64,000 nt of DNA from Cycas panzhihuaensis (GCA_023213395.1 CM041465.1:142359741-142423740); one strand, 5' to 3'; counted from the first letter of the stretch, positions 1 to 10,957 are shown. Program-made: numbers and translations. The notes: a model not told the origin generated them from the letters alone.

Positions 1-2400
1 GAGCATCCCGAGGAACCTACTTTGTTCGAGGTTCCAATTACCTCTTACGAGTATGTAGGGACTCCTCCTGTTGACGTAGTTGAAGCTCTCAATGAGTGTC
101 ACCACGCGGCATGCTTACAACCGTGTCCCGGATGGCTTGAGGGTGCCTTTCGTGGAGGAGCCTCTTCCTCTTCTGCTCCTCCCCCGCATTCCTCATCCTC
201 ATCTACCCATCCTTTGATAACAAACACCTTTGTGCCTATGCGTGTGTCCCACTCATTCCTGGTTCCCGTGGTGGGGGCATGTGTTGTGCCTCCTGTTTCT
301 CATCAAGGTCCTAGTGTTTCGAGATCTCCCCATGGTGTGTCTTTCCCTCAATTGAAGGTTAGCATACCCGCTCCTAATCAAACCAATGTGCCATCCCCTA
401 ATGTGGCACATGTTGCTCCTAGTAGGCCTGCTAGTTCTACTAGCATTCCAACCACTAGCCATGTGGGATTCGCTCCCACACATCCTCAAACCCAACACGT
501 TGGTGCTTCCTTCTATGTTCCCCCAGGGTATACTTCTCAACCTTAGGGGCAGGGTAGAGAAAGTCATCTTCCCGTTTATGGGGTGGATCCGCTACACCCA
601 TATGGAATTGCCCCACCTACGGGCGGTCCATATGGGCAAAACCTGGTTCCACATCTGTCTTGCCCTTCATCCAACGCAATTCCATCCGTTGTGCCTTCGC
701 AAGGGAACTCGACTCCCTTCCAAGGCACCTACCCCCACGCCTCTTTTCAGTAAGGGGCGTCTCCTTAAGGAGGGATGGGTGTCCCACCCCCATCTGCTCC
801 TTGCGCATTACCTACTTCGACATTCGTTGACCCTATGGTCCAGGTGAGGGCGCGCCCCTTCATGGACTTTAGGTCAACCCCTCTTTCCGTTGAGGCGTTA
901 AGGACCAACTTGCCACCTCATCCCCCTGAAGTTCCTAGATTCGATGAAACTTTGTCACAAGACCCGGCGGAGCATGTGCGTAGTTTTTCTATGGCATGCA
1001 TCGATTACTGGGCTTATGACCACATTTTAATTAAATTATTCCTGCGATCTTTGTAGGGCGACGCCCTCAAGTGGTTCTACCGTCTCCCTGCCCATTCTAT
1101 CCATTCATTCCAGCAATTGGTGGACGCGTTCATCAACTATTTTGATGTAGCCCGTCCATTCTAGAGCGGAATGAAGTCCCTTCTTTCGCTCAAACAAGGT
1201 CACGATGAGATGAATCGTGACTTTGTGTGGCGATTCCACAACTTCCTTCACTCCACTAAGGCAACATTGCCTGAGGAGCTGAAGCGAGACCTTTTCGTCA
1301 ACGCACTTCATCCCGAAGTCCATGTGGAAGTCCTCAAGATGGAGGCGACCACATGTGACTCCGCGATCTCCAAGTATTTGGCGTTGGAGGCTATTGAGAT
1401 CCAAGCTGGTCTCAAGAAACCTCTTAAGCCCTCACAACGCCGTGAGGCACCACCCCCTACCAAGGATACCAAACCTTCCCAACTGACTCGGTCTTCCTCT
1501 CATCTTACCGAGAGGACTTTAGACCCTCTCACATCAGCCATACGCTCGTTCGAGCGTATGATGAAGGAACTCAAGCTTCAAGCCCCTTCATCTCCTACAT
1601 CCAACAAACAAGTGCAACAAACTACCCAAGCTCCTCTTCCTAGGAATGGAAACGCCCAGTCCTCTCAAGCGAGAAGGTCCGACCCTCCGCTTGAGAAGAA
1701 GTGGTGCTCCATTCATGGGGAGTGCTTCCACGACGATTCACGTTGTAGGGCCCAGCATCCAAGGGATGCCCCTCGGCGTGATTCTTCCCCCAAACGGGCC
1801 TCAAGGCCTAATTTGGATCAACCAGTTCATAAGGATCCGTTCCCTAAACATGGGGAACGCGATCGCAACACCCAAACCAAGAGCAACCGTAACCGAGGAA
1901 GATCGCCTAATCCCTGTCCTTCCCGCGACAAAGGGAAGGGCGCCCGGAACTCGTCTTCCTCCTCTCGTTCTCCTAGCCATCGCACCCTGTCACCTTCGCG
2001 ACCCCGGAACAGGGGGAAGAAGGTGATCCAGTTACTTGAAGCAACTCCTACTTACGCCCTTGCGCGATCTCAAGTCGCCAAGGAAGCGGCGGGAGCTTCT
2101 TGTTCTTCCGCTCCTTCCGACCCTCTTCCAGAGAACCTTCCTCCAAAAGTCCCTCTCTTTCCTAAGGCTATTCCCGTATGCCCGGGTTGTTACGATTTCC
2201 GAAGGGCACTTACCCAACCTACCGGGAAGGGTAAGCCCTTCTCCATCGTGGACGAGCTTCATACGGTCGCTGCAGGAATGTCCTCGATGGACGTTCTGAG
2301 GAGTTGTCCCGAGCAGCGGGCCCTCCTCCTGGAAGCTTTAGGATCAAGTGATGCGCCTATCCACGCATTGGGTGTCGCCCAAGGTAGTGGACCCGTTATC
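1..2400 (+). pseudogene. gag: Gypsy-A gag (capsid/nucleocapsid) pseudogene, 5'-truncated by the window edge
   Basis: Structural polyprotein that would form the cytoplasmic virus-like particle. One frame (frame 1) runs across the region. The first ~260 codons are Pro/Ser-rich and low in complexity. A retrotransposon gag domain follows around 950-1420, including a GDALKWFYRLP stretch. A basic Arg/Ser-rich tail follows, with a CX2HX4HX4C zinc motif (CSIHGECFHDDSRC) at 1705-1746. In-frame stops occur at 544 (TAG), 751 and 766 (TAA), 1054 (TAG) and 1162 (TAG). The one at 1054 sits where Gln is expected before GDALKWF, so CAG to TAG fits. The true start is off-window. Read-through into the protease has no frame change. 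Confident as gag; clearly not translatable in full. Confidence 0.85.
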
Positions 2401-2907
2401 TCATTTGATCCTAAGGCTCTTCCTCCCACCGGTGAAAGGGAATGTCAGTGGAACTTCCCATTCACCATCACTATCGATACGCCTGATTGTACCCTTCGAA
2501 GAACTGTTATCGACAACGGTTCTTCTGTCAATGCCATGCCCTTGCGTGTCATGCAAGAGCTTGGTATCTCCGCCTTGGAACCCATTCCCTGGCAATGCCA
2601 AGGTTATGACGGTAGCGAGAAGACCCCTTTGGGATCTGTCGTGATTCCACTCACCCTTCAGGACAAGACCGTTCTTGCCGACGTTGTAGTCTTCGACGTT
2701 GACGTGGATTACAACCTCCTCCTAGGTCATCCATGGCTCGATCAAATGGGAGCCGTGTGCTCGACTCTTTGGGGACAACTTAAATTCGTTCATGACGGAC
2801 GAATGAGAGTGATTCCAACACCCACTTACCAAACAAATTCGCTCCACCAGTTCGGCAAACCAAGGTTCATCTACCTACGCCTCGGCTTGCTCTATTGGTA
2901 TACCTAA
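2401..2907 (+). pseudogene. Gypsy-A aspartic protease (retropepsin-like) domain
   Basis: Cleaves the Gag-Pol polyprotein. It is in frame with gag and has no internal stop until 2905-2907. The catalytic region reads TVIDNGSSVN, with the Asp codon at 2512-2514, so the active site is D-N-G rather than D-T/S-G. The second conserved block, DYNLLLGHPWLDQMGA, lies near 2710-2755 and matches the hydrophobic-hydrophobic-G element of retropepsins. The D-N-G variant looks like a lineage trait rather than damage, because the rest of the domain is intact. After about 2890 the coding frame shifts by one, and the codons past that point in this frame look non-native. Confidence 0.8.
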
Positions 2908-3790
2908 CCCATCTGAAGAAGATCCTGTATCTTCTCCTCCTAGTCTCACGCGATTCGCCCCTATTGGCGTTGGGAGTTATGGGTACCTTGCTTTGTTTAG
3001 TGATGATGAGTCACTCGACGAAGACGAGGGTTATCTCCACCCCGTCTCTTTCCTCTGCGCTAGTAGGTCGCACCTGCTTTGTTCTAGATCCCCATCTAGA
3101 GCCTCTCTCGTTGGCAAGGCTAGCCGCTCATGCGTGTCGCACATCATCACTCGCGTTGACCTGCCTATCGGCAGTTCTTCTTTCTCATTACCCCCCATAG
3201 GTAATGGCTTTGAGGAATTGCCTTTTGCTCCTTCCAAGGAGTCTCTTCCTGGTTTCCCTTCAAATTTCCATGAGGAAGTTGAGCAACCCGACGGCCATCA
3301 CGGTCCCGTTGCTCTTACTCCCTCCAGTGCTTCTTCTACTCGAAGTAAGGTCATCCATGGGGTGGATTATTTCGAGGATGACGAAGCCCTGCTTGAGCAT
3401 CTAGCGGGCCTTGCACCCAACTTGCCTTCTGGTCACCACCGGCTTGGTCATCACAAGATCCTCGCGATCGGATCCACGCTTGCCGATCCAATCCCATCTC
3501 CTATTCCTCCTCCTCCTGTTGATCTTGCCCCTCTCCACTTCGAGGAGGATAATGCCATGTGCATGCGGGAAACTCAAGACATAGTCTTGGCCCCAGGCAA
3601 GGTCATTAAGGTTGGGTTGGAATGTTCCCCTGATGAGATAAGGGAGTACTCCCTTCTGTTCCAAGAGTTTCAAGATATTTTTGCATGGGATTATGCTGAC
3701 ATGAAGGGAATCGACCCTTTGATTGTCACTCATAACCTCACCACCCTTCCTGGCGCCCGCCCTGTGCCCCCTTCACCCGAAGCTATCTGC
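2890..3790 (+). pseudogene. Gypsy-A protease-RT linker and RT N-terminus
   Basis: Frame 2 takes over at about 2890 (IPNPSEEDPVSSPP) and continues to 3847. It encodes a Ser/Pro/acidic linker and ends with the typical pre-RT block (FQDIFAWDYADMKGID, near 3670-3720) followed by LPGARPV. This block precedes the RT fingers in plant Ty3/Gypsy elements. The reading then has to move to frame 3 inside the C-run at 3764-3769 (CCTGTGCCCCC) to reach the RT proper, so a one-base slip in the homopolymer is the likely frameshift. No catalytic activity is expected from the linker itself. Confidence 0.75.
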
Positions 3791-5138
3791 CGCTGTCAAG
3801 ATGGAGGTCGAGAAGCTTCTGGACGCTGGGCTTATTACTTCTATTGACTACCCTAAGTGGGTTTCTAATATTGTTCCCGTTGCTAAAAAGAACGGGGCAA
3901 TCCATATATGCGTCGACTTTCGCGACATCAATAATACTTGTCCCAAGGACAATTTTCCGTTACCCTTCCTCGATCAAATCATCGATTGCACCGCCGGATT
4001 CGAAGTGATGTCCCTAACAGATGGCTTCTCCGGCTATAACCAAATTCAGATTTCTCCCGAAGACTGCCATAAGACGGCCTTCACTACTCCCTGGGGTACC
4101 TTCGCCTACAAGGCGATGCCCTTTGGCCTTAAGAATGCAGGTGCTACTTACCAAAGAGCCATGCATTTTATCTTCCATGACCTCATTAATGACACGCTGG
4201 AGGTCTTCATGGACGATATGATGGGTCTCTCCCGCGTGAGAGCCCATCACCCTTCCGACTTGCGTGCCATCTTCTCACGATGCTGCAAGTATCACGTCAG
4301 TCTTAATCTGCTTAAATGTGTGTTTGCCATTACCTCGGGTAAACTCCTTAGATTCCTTGTATCCAAACAAGGAATTCAGATCGACCCTGACAAAGTTAGA
4401 GCGATCCTTGACATGCCGTCACCTAGAACTCAACGACAGATTAAGTCGTTTCTAGGCAGGCTTGGTTTCCTTAGGCGCTTCTTAGCCGATTTCACTGTGA
4501 GTGCTAAACCCCTCATGAACCTATTAAAGAAGGGAGCTCCTTTTGCCTGGTCTGACAAGACCCAAAAGGCCTTCGAAGGACTCAAGGAAGCCCTGGCTTC
4601 CGCTCCTACGTTGGCGCCTCCTCGATTCAATAGGCCCTTCATTTTGTATACCTCAGCGACTGACGAATCCTTGGGCGTTATGCTCGCTCAAGAGGACGAC
4701 TCAGGAACTGAGAGAGCTATATATTTCATCAGTCGCACTCTCGTGGCTGCTGAGCTTAACTATTCCCCTGCCAAGAAGGAATGCCTCTCCTTAGTCCATG
4801 CGACCAAGAAGTTCAGGCACTACCTACTCAGCAACACTACCAAGGTGATCGTTCAATCCGATCCCTTACGATACTTACTAACTCGTTCGGATTTGACAAG
4901 TAAGGCTAGTCATTGGGCCATCCTACTCCAAGAATTCGATCTCCATATCGTTAACCGGAAATCAAAGAAGGGAATGATAGTGGCCGAGCAACTTGCGGAT
5001 GCCCCTATCCCTAACTCCTTTGATGCTCCCGTTGATGACTCTTTCCCCGATGAGTCTATCCTGACGATTCAGGGAGCTTCTCCCCATCCGCTCATCAACA
5101 ATGAGTGGTACGGTGACATAGTGCGGTATCTTACATAG
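3723..5138 (+). pseudogene. pol: Gypsy-A reverse transcriptase and native RNase H
   Basis: Copies element RNA into DNA in the particle. Frame 3 is open from the frameshift near 3770 to a TAG at 5136-5138. RT blocks are clear: VDFRDINNTCPKDNFPLP (near 3912), the FSGYNQI block (near 4027), MPFGLKNAGATYQ (near 4120), and the catalytic FMDD at 4206-4217 (Phe in place of the usual Tyr). The RNase H that follows reads LYTSATDES near 4648, where an active enzyme has T-D-A-S; Ser replaces the first catalytic Asp. The rest (LNYSPAKKECL, VQSDPLRYLL) is recognisable. Loss of that Asp fits the presence of a second, intact-looking RNase H at 10,135. No stop interrupts RT itself. Confidence 0.9.
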
Positions 5139-6345
5139 CAGCAATACCGCCCTGACACTAGTAGTAAAGTTAGATCTCGCATCCAGACTTCTGCCAGGCA
5201 ATACCTCCTCGTAGACGAGGTATTATACAAGAGGTCCTTCGATGGGATCCTCCTCCACTACGTCACTCTTGTGGCCGACCAGGTACTTCGCGAATGCCAC
5301 CGCGGCATTTATAGAGGTCACTTTGGGGGCCAGTCTATGGCTCAGAGGATCCTCCGCATGGGCTATTTCTGGCCGTCCCTTTTTAAAGACGCTCACGCCT
5401 TTGCTTTGAAATGTCGGTGATGTCAAGAGCACGCCAACATTTCTCATGTGCCTTCCGAGGCTCTGCATCCCATTGTTTCGCCATAGCCCTTCGCTCAGTG
5501 GGGACTAGACCTCATCGGGACTATCTCCCCACCTTCGTCGTCGCAGCACAAGTTCATCTTGACTGCCACAGAGTATTTCACCAAATGGGCAGAGGTCATT
5601 CCTTTGATCACTACTCTTGGTAAAACCATTGCCACATTCATTTATCAGTATATCATTTGCCATTTTGGAATTCTGGACGTCCTAATCACTGACAACGGAA
5701 CTCCTTTCTGTAATAAGGAGGTGGATGAGCTTTGTGAGAAGTTTAAAATTTCTCACAAGACTTCCTCCCCTTACTACCCTCAGGCAAATGGCCAAGTGGA
5801 GTCTTTCAATAAGACTCTCGTTAGCATTCTCAAGAAAACCGTCGCTCAATCCCAAAAGGATTGGCACCTTTAATTACCCTCCATCTTGTGGGCTTATCGC
5901 ACCTCTATCCGTTCTGCCACGGGAATGACCCCTGCTCTCCACGGTCTCTGTGACTAAGGCAGTACTCCCATTGGAGGTGGAGATTCCTTCCTTGCGAGTC
6001 TCCCTTCGAGGTTTCATCGACGAAGAGTCGATCCGTCAGGCTCACCTACTGGACCTCGAAGCTTTGGATGAGAGACGCTTAGCTGCCTATCAGGCTAACC
6101 TAGCATCCAAAGCCCGCTTACAAGGGCCTACGATAAACGCCTTCGTTCTCGCCTTTTATTTCTTGGGGACTATGTCCTCAAGCTCGAATATCTCCATAAC
6201 CGTTTGACCAAGTTTAAACCTTGATGGGTTGGTCCTTTCGTCATTATCGAATCCCTCGATAATGGTGCCTACAGGATAGCCACCCTAGAAGGGCTTAAAT
6301 TTGAGAAAGCTGTTAATGAAAAGTTCCTTAAGAAGTTTTACGCGT
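5139..6345 (+). pseudogene. int: Gypsy-A integrase
   Basis: Inserts element DNA into the genome. The zinc-binding block (CHRGIYRGH ... KCR*CQEH, 5290-5430) carries a TGA between the two Cys, which fits CGA (Arg) to TGA. The catalytic core keeps all three acidic residues: GLDLIGTI (near 5507), LITDNGTPF (near 5690) and NGQVESFNK (near 5795). Further stops occur at 5136 (TAG), about 5486 (TAG) and about 5871 (TAA). After 5940 the frame moves to frame 1 (LEVEIPSLRVSLRGF), then again after 6180, where the C-terminal beta domain (LTKFKP*WVGPFVIIESL to EKFLKKFYA, stop near 6344) is read. No chromodomain is evident. Core residues are intact but the gene is broken by stops and frameshifts. Confidence 0.85.
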
Positions 6346-7014
6346 GACCTCTCGACGATCTCTTCGCCCTACTCTGAAATGAGCCTAAACTACCATCTTA
6401 GGTCATCCCCATTCTTCCTAACCACGGGTAGAATGGCAATTTAAGATGGATCCTACTTCGTCTTTCTGGTTCCTTCTGCAGAACCCACATTCCCGTATCC
6501 TCTTGGGAACCCTTGTTGTCTTGCTTGGGCATTCCCCAATCAGGAGGACGCTTGGGGGCATCGTCGCTCCTCTTTCCTGTTCGTCGTTTCCTTCGCATAT
6601 TCCGCTATGCTCTTCCGTAGACGTGTATGCTGCTCTTTCCTTTAACCTCACACTTCTATGTCGTCCCACTCACGACGTGTGTGTGTGCTCCTGTTAGGCA
6701 TGTGGTCATACATGGAAGGAAACGTGTGTCCATATAACAAAATATCTATAACATAAAACATCTACAACATAACATTCACAATACACAAAACAACCATCCA
6801 TGTCATCCATATGATACATCATGCATAGCATCTCATATCCAAATGGGGTTCCAATCACCGCATACATATATATATACATATCCAAAAATCATGTCACATC
6901 ATACATCCTAGGAAGTCGGTGTCCTTGCAGGGGGGTACAATCATATGATCCTATATATGACCCCTTGGAGGCCCGTGCTTTCCCCTGTCAAAACTATATA
7001 TACATATCCTACTA
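6346..7014. other. Spacer between integrase and the antisense PMD gene; no gene seen
   Basis: No conserved protein in either direction. 6,680-6,900 is AT-rich and could hold the 3' UTR of the leftward PMD gene. A short (TA) run lies near 6,866. The two flanking genes are convergent here. Confidence 0.5.
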
Positions 7015-7605
7015 CTATTGCCCCGCTCCTGGGGTGCCATCTCCTGGTCTCTGTGATCCCTCTCCTAGGGACCACATGCCTCTGAGGCTCCTCCTGGGCC
7101 TCCGTGAGCTGCCTGCCTCGCTCTTCTCGTCTCGCGGTTGTCTTAGGGTCGTCGTCGCCGTGTGGGTACGCGTCCTGCTCTGGCTCAACCTCGATACCAT
7201 ATGTGCGACCAGCTGATCGTATCTGGCCTGGATACGATCCCGCTCTCCCCGGAGTGCCTCCTTTGTCACCCTGAGATGCTCAGTGATTACTGCTAGCTGG
7301 GTTCTGCTCTCTCCATCTCCACCTGCACCGCCCTGTGCCTCTAGTGCACATGCCCTGCCTCGACTCATCTCTCTCATGTCTCGCGTCATCTCTCTCCTGC
7401 TGCAGTCATCCCTGGGATGTCACGTGCTCTTGGGACTCCGCAGCCCATAGGTCCCTCACCCTCACCAACGCAGCGAATGCCTCTCTGTGGGCTCCTGTCG
7501 CTCTAGGCTCATCACCCGCCTGGATGGGCGGTTGCCCTTCTGCGTACGCCTGAGGGAATATCTCCCTCACCACAGCCTCTACCAATCTCTGGATCTCTGT
7601 TGAAC

Positions 7606-7716
7606 CTGCCAATACAACACGCCATGTGTCTGTCTATATCTCACTATATGTCATAATCAAATCAAACCAAACTTCTATCTGGATGCCAAATGACTCTGGA
7701 AAAGGTTAGGTCTCAC
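7606..7716 (-). other. Intron 2 of the antisense PMD gene (GT-AG, phase 1)
   Basis: Donor GCAG|GTGAGACC at 7716 and acceptor TATTGGCAG|GTTC ending at 7606, 111 bases. Joining the exons keeps one frame (EEPAATA-GSTEIQRLVEAVV), whereas reading through hits TAA at 7706-7708. AT-rich interior, as is usual for plant introns. Confidence 0.6.
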
Positions 7717-8934
7717 CTGCTGTGGCCGCCGGCTCCTCTGGTCGTGCGGCATCCTCTCCTCCTGGCTCTCCGCCAGCTGCAGGTGCATCGTCCTCTGGCA
7801 CCTCCTCTACCTGGGTCTCTCTCCTCGCGGGGGTGGGCCCAACTCTCGTCCCTCTGGATCCCACTATGATCCGCAGCCTGCGTGCCCTAGTCACGGGTCC
7901 CCTGATCTCGCCCTGTGCCCCCAGATGGTCCTGTCTCCCCTCCAGCAGCTCCGGATGGACCCTCTGCATCTCCTGCTGACCCTGAGGGACCTGCCCCCCC
8001 TGCAGGTCATGACGGGCCAGCCCCATTATCTCCACTATCTCCGTCATCCCCGTCATCGCTGCTATCATCGCTTGCGGGCACTCCTGCTCCGCCCACCCCG
8101 TCGTCGCTATCCCACCTCACCGTCCTGTAGGGATCTGCTATGTACTCTGGGAGGGTGAGGAGGTCTAGAGACATGGCTTCCACTGACCGCCGGACATGGG
8201 CCCTATCCTCTGTCCCCCTCAATCTTGTCTGCCACCTGTGGACCATCGGGGCCTACTCTGTAATGGGGTGTGGTCCCCCCACTGGTGCCACTGCCGCGAA
8301 GTGACCGAAGTACCAACACTGTAACAATGTGCTATACGACAACCCACCTCTGCCGGACGTCCTGATAGTATCCAGCTGGGCGACGAGGTTCGCCGCTATC
8401 AGGGCTACCCAATCCATCCTCTCACCAGCTTCGCAGTGGCGAACAGCATCCATTCACCCGCTTGGTACCTCCCTATAGTTCTGTTCTCGGGAAATCCAGA
8501 ACAGAATGCATAATACAACCAGCTTCCTCACTCGAGGAATCCCACGACATCGATCTTGCGGAGGGGCCTCCCCTCCGATCCCATCTGTCAGCTCCTGTGA
8601 AGAACAGAGTCGCCTCCCTGTGTGCTGCCTCAGTGCTGGGCAGCGTCCCTAGTCTCACCGGCCTCCCTGTCGCCGGAACTCCCAATATCTGCCGGATATC
8701 CCTCGGCGTGACCGTCACATCACCTACCTGTGGTAGGTGGAATACATGTCTCCTCCTGTCCCAATGAGACACAATGTCAACCAACAGCCTCTGGTCCAAT
8801 GTGTATTGAGGTGTCTTGAGGGCCTTGTACAGGCCACACCTCTATAGGACCTCCCTGTCCTCCTGTGTTGCCATCTCCATGTAACTCAGCATAGCCATAC
8901 CTATGTTCTCGCGGTTATCTACCGCAAGGACAGC

Positions 8935-9424
8935 CTGTTCACACCAAAAACAACTCAAGTCAGTCTCATGTTAGTCACTGTCACCCCTCCCTCTCTCAAA
9001 TCTCTCTCTGCCTGAGATTTGGGGCTCTTTTGACCCTCATGTCTATTTTTCTGCCTTTTTGCCTTCATATCTGGTACAAACTTGGCATGCAGCTAAGTTT
9101 GGCATGGGTCCCGCGGCGATCGTGGGACCCACGGTAATGATCGCGGCACCGCGATCATTGCCGTGGTACGAACAGTGATCCCCCAAAAGGGGGGATTTCT
9201 ACCCTAAAAAACCCAAAATTTTTTCTGGTGGACCCCGTGGGGCCCACCGGGACCAGGGCTCCCTAATGCCCAGGTCCCCGCCTCTTTTTGGGTCTGATCC
9301 GGATCCCGAGAGGCCTTCCATTGCCCATAAGGGGTACTAAAACTATACAGAAATCATGCAAAAAGCTTAAAAACCTACAAACTTCGAACTTTGAGATAGG
9401 CTGGGTTTAGTGATATCCACTCAC
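8935..9424 (-). other. Intron 1 of the antisense PMD gene (GT-AG, phase 0)
   Basis: Donor CCA|GTGAGTGG at 9424, acceptor GTGTGAACAG|GCTG ending at 8935. Splicing joins MAVARPDP to AVLAVDNRENIGMAM in frame, and the PMD core follows. The intron is 490 bases, has a T-rich stretch before the acceptor, and contains the hairpin cluster described separately. Supported by frame continuity only; no transcript data. Confidence 0.6.
9106..9249. repeat. Cluster of GC-rich hairpins inside intron 1
   Basis: Three inverted repeats lie side by side. First, GGGTCCC (9106-9112) with GGGACCC (9124-9130). Second, an 18-base arm (9129-9146) with a matching arm (9149-9166), one mismatch and a two-base loop; the core is TAATGATCGCGG. 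Third, GGTGGACCCC with GGGGCCCACC around 9226-9249, one mismatch. The first two overlap, so they are alternative folds. The surrounding intron is less GC-rich. Confidence 0.7.
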
Positions 9425-9448
9425 TGGATCTGGTCTCGCCACCGCCAT

Positions 9449-10134
9449 GTCGTCTGGTCGGTCGTGCTGGCTCTCTCCGCTCTCTGATCCGATGGTCTGA
9501 TCTCTCTCTGCGTGCCTCCAAAGTTGGGCAGCACTCCGCTACGTAGGGAAATGGCTCTAGTTTCGTACGAGAGCCGGTGAAAATGAATCCATTTTCCCAT
9601 TAATTTCCTTATATAGGCGGGGGCCCCAACGGGCACTTCCTCCATTTTTGGTCTTGCGTCAGTCGTTGGGACCATCTCGTTGTCCTGATTACCTTTGCCT
9701 TCTGGCCCTGTCGTCAATTGCACTGTATTGATGCCCTTTTTGCCCTCCCTTGCAAGGGCATTTATGGTGCCTCATTATCGCACTCTTGCTAGGGCCCTTC
9801 TGCATCGTTTTGCGTGCTACTCCCGCGCCTACCCAAGTTTATACTCGTTTGGCTCGTTTCGTCGCCCTAGACTCGTTTCCGCGGTCCTTTCTCACTCTTG
9901 GGGTCCCCAAAGGGAATGCTCCCCTCACCCGGGGGCATATTTCGCTTCCTAAAGCGACCTTTTCGTGCCCTAGGAGGCTTTTTCCTTCCGACCACCTTCT
10001 GCCGACGATCGGATTGCTTGCTCTCGCCCTGGGTAACCTCATTGCTAGGTCCTCCTACCCTTCACAACCACCTTTTTCTTGTTTTTCGAGTGTTGTTTCC
10101 ACCATCTATTGTTTGCTTAGATTTTGTGTCACCT
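9449..10134. other. Divergent spacer between the antisense PMD gene and the second RNase H
   Basis: Transcription would leave this segment in both directions: PMD leftward from near 9585, RNase H rightward from 10,135. I see no conserved protein. A rightward reading frame overlaps it, but its codons show no recognised domain before the RNase H start, so it is not called as coding. Confidence 0.5.
9607..9616 (-). promoter_or_regulatory. TATA box for the antisense PMD gene
   Basis: On the minus strand the sequence reads CTATATAAGG, a near-perfect plant TATA box, about 160 bases upstream of the PMD ATG. The expected start site would be near 9585, giving a leader of roughly 135 bases. An ATG GAT TCA run near 9590 could form a 12-codon upstream ORF, depending on the exact start site. 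Position and strand fit an independent antisense promoter inside the element. Confidence 0.55.
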
Positions 10135-10632
10135 ATGTCCATTTATATTTTTACCGACGGTGGAAGCCGTGGTAATCCTGGACCCTCTACCGCTGCATGG
10201 ATCCTCCGTAGCCCTTCTGGACATGATCTCCTCCGCTATGGGATCTTCCTCCCAGAGGCTACCAACAACGAAGCTGAGTATACAGTTGTTATTGAAGCCC
10301 TTACTGATGCCCTCCGTTTTCATCACGGATCCATTATCTTGCTTTGCGACTCTCAAGTTGTGGTGTCTTATCTCACCCAGGTTTACTAGGTGCGATACCC
10401 TCACTTGAGGACTTTCACTTCTGCTGCCAGATCTCTCTTGGCCCACTTTTCTTCTGTCGACATCCAGCATATCCCTCAGGCTCTCAACGCTGAGGCAGAT
10501 AGTCTCGTTCGCCTCATCCTTGAGCGCCGCCTTTCTCTCCTTGCTAACAGTCCCTTAGGCTTACCTAGCCCTCCTATCGCCCAAGCCCCAGGTCGTCTGT
10601 CACCTTGTTTTGTGATCCGTTCGCACCTCTGA
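10135..10632 (+). pseudogene. Archaeal-type RNase H (second RNase H of Gypsy-A)
   Basis: Degrades the RNA strand of RNA-DNA hybrids. From ATG 10135 the frame gives MSIYIFTDGGSRGNPGP, the hallmark start of archaeal-type RNase HI, then ATNNEAEYTVVIEAL, ILLCDSQVVVSYL and, after one TAG (10387-10389), HIPQALNAEADSLV. The four catalytic acids (D in TDGG, E in NEAEY, D in CDSQ, D in EADSL) are all present. The TAG sits where YQVR is expected, so CAG to TAG fits, and it is the only lesion. Dual RNase H elements are known in plant Tat retrotransposons. Here the domain lies about 3.8 kb beyond the integrase, past an antisense gene, which is the unusual part. Stop at 10630-10632. Confidence 0.85.
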
Positions 10633-10945
10633 AACCTGGCCACTAATGAGGTAAAACTATGGTGCCTATTCTTTGCTTACTCTTTCGCTTGATTATGCAT
10701 GCTCTTCCACATCTTTTGTGGTGGGGGCAGCCCCCTTACCTTTCTCGGCCTACCGATTCCCGTGTGGCTCGTGGCGGCCCTATGATGTCTCCACCGCTGC
10801 CTTCGTATCCACATATTCCACCACGACACTCGTCGGCACTCTTGCCTACTCTTATAATCTTGATTGATATATCTATATACACATGTGCTACTGACAGTTG
10901 TGTTGCCAGCATTCGCCATCGCACCAGGCTTCGGCGAGGCTCACG

Positions 10946-10957
10946 CCAAGGGGGCAG
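10946..10957 (+). other. Candidate polypurine tract of Gypsy-A
   Basis: CCAAGGGGGCAG immediately before TGTTTCC, the pattern of a plus-strand primer next to a 3' LTR. The 313 bases between the second RNase H and this tract show no recognised coding sequence. Confidence 0.55.

Larger units (their letters stand above)
7015..9448 (-). pseudogene. Antisense plant mobile domain (PMD) gene with introns, carried inside Gypsy-A
   Basis: Reads leftward, against gag-pol. An ATG at 9448-9446 in good context (GACATGG) starts an eight-codon first exon (MAVARPDP) ending at a GTGAGT donor. Exon 2 starts at 8934 and encodes the PMD core (LVDIVSHWDRRRHVFHLPQ ... TPRDIRQILGVPATGRPVRL, 8799-8660), then GERMDWVALIAANLVAQL (near 8420-8370) and a disordered Asp/Ser/Gly- and Pro-rich tail. 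A second intron (7716-7606) preserves the frame. The last part (7605-7015) is charged and probably coiled coil. PMD proteins (PF10536) occur in host MAIN/MAIL proteins and in transposable elements; their molecular role is unsettled. Damage: TAG at 8842-8844, 8473-8475 and 8253-8255, plus at least two frameshifts (about 8475-8453 and 8068-8007). Confident on the domain, fairly confident on introns, less so on the 3' end. Confidence 0.75.

Noticed and set aside
7015-7216. Plus-strand open frames over the PMD gene (6,821-8,767)
   Set aside because: They mirror the antisense gene in GC-rich DNA; only the minus strand gives a recognised domain and splice sites.
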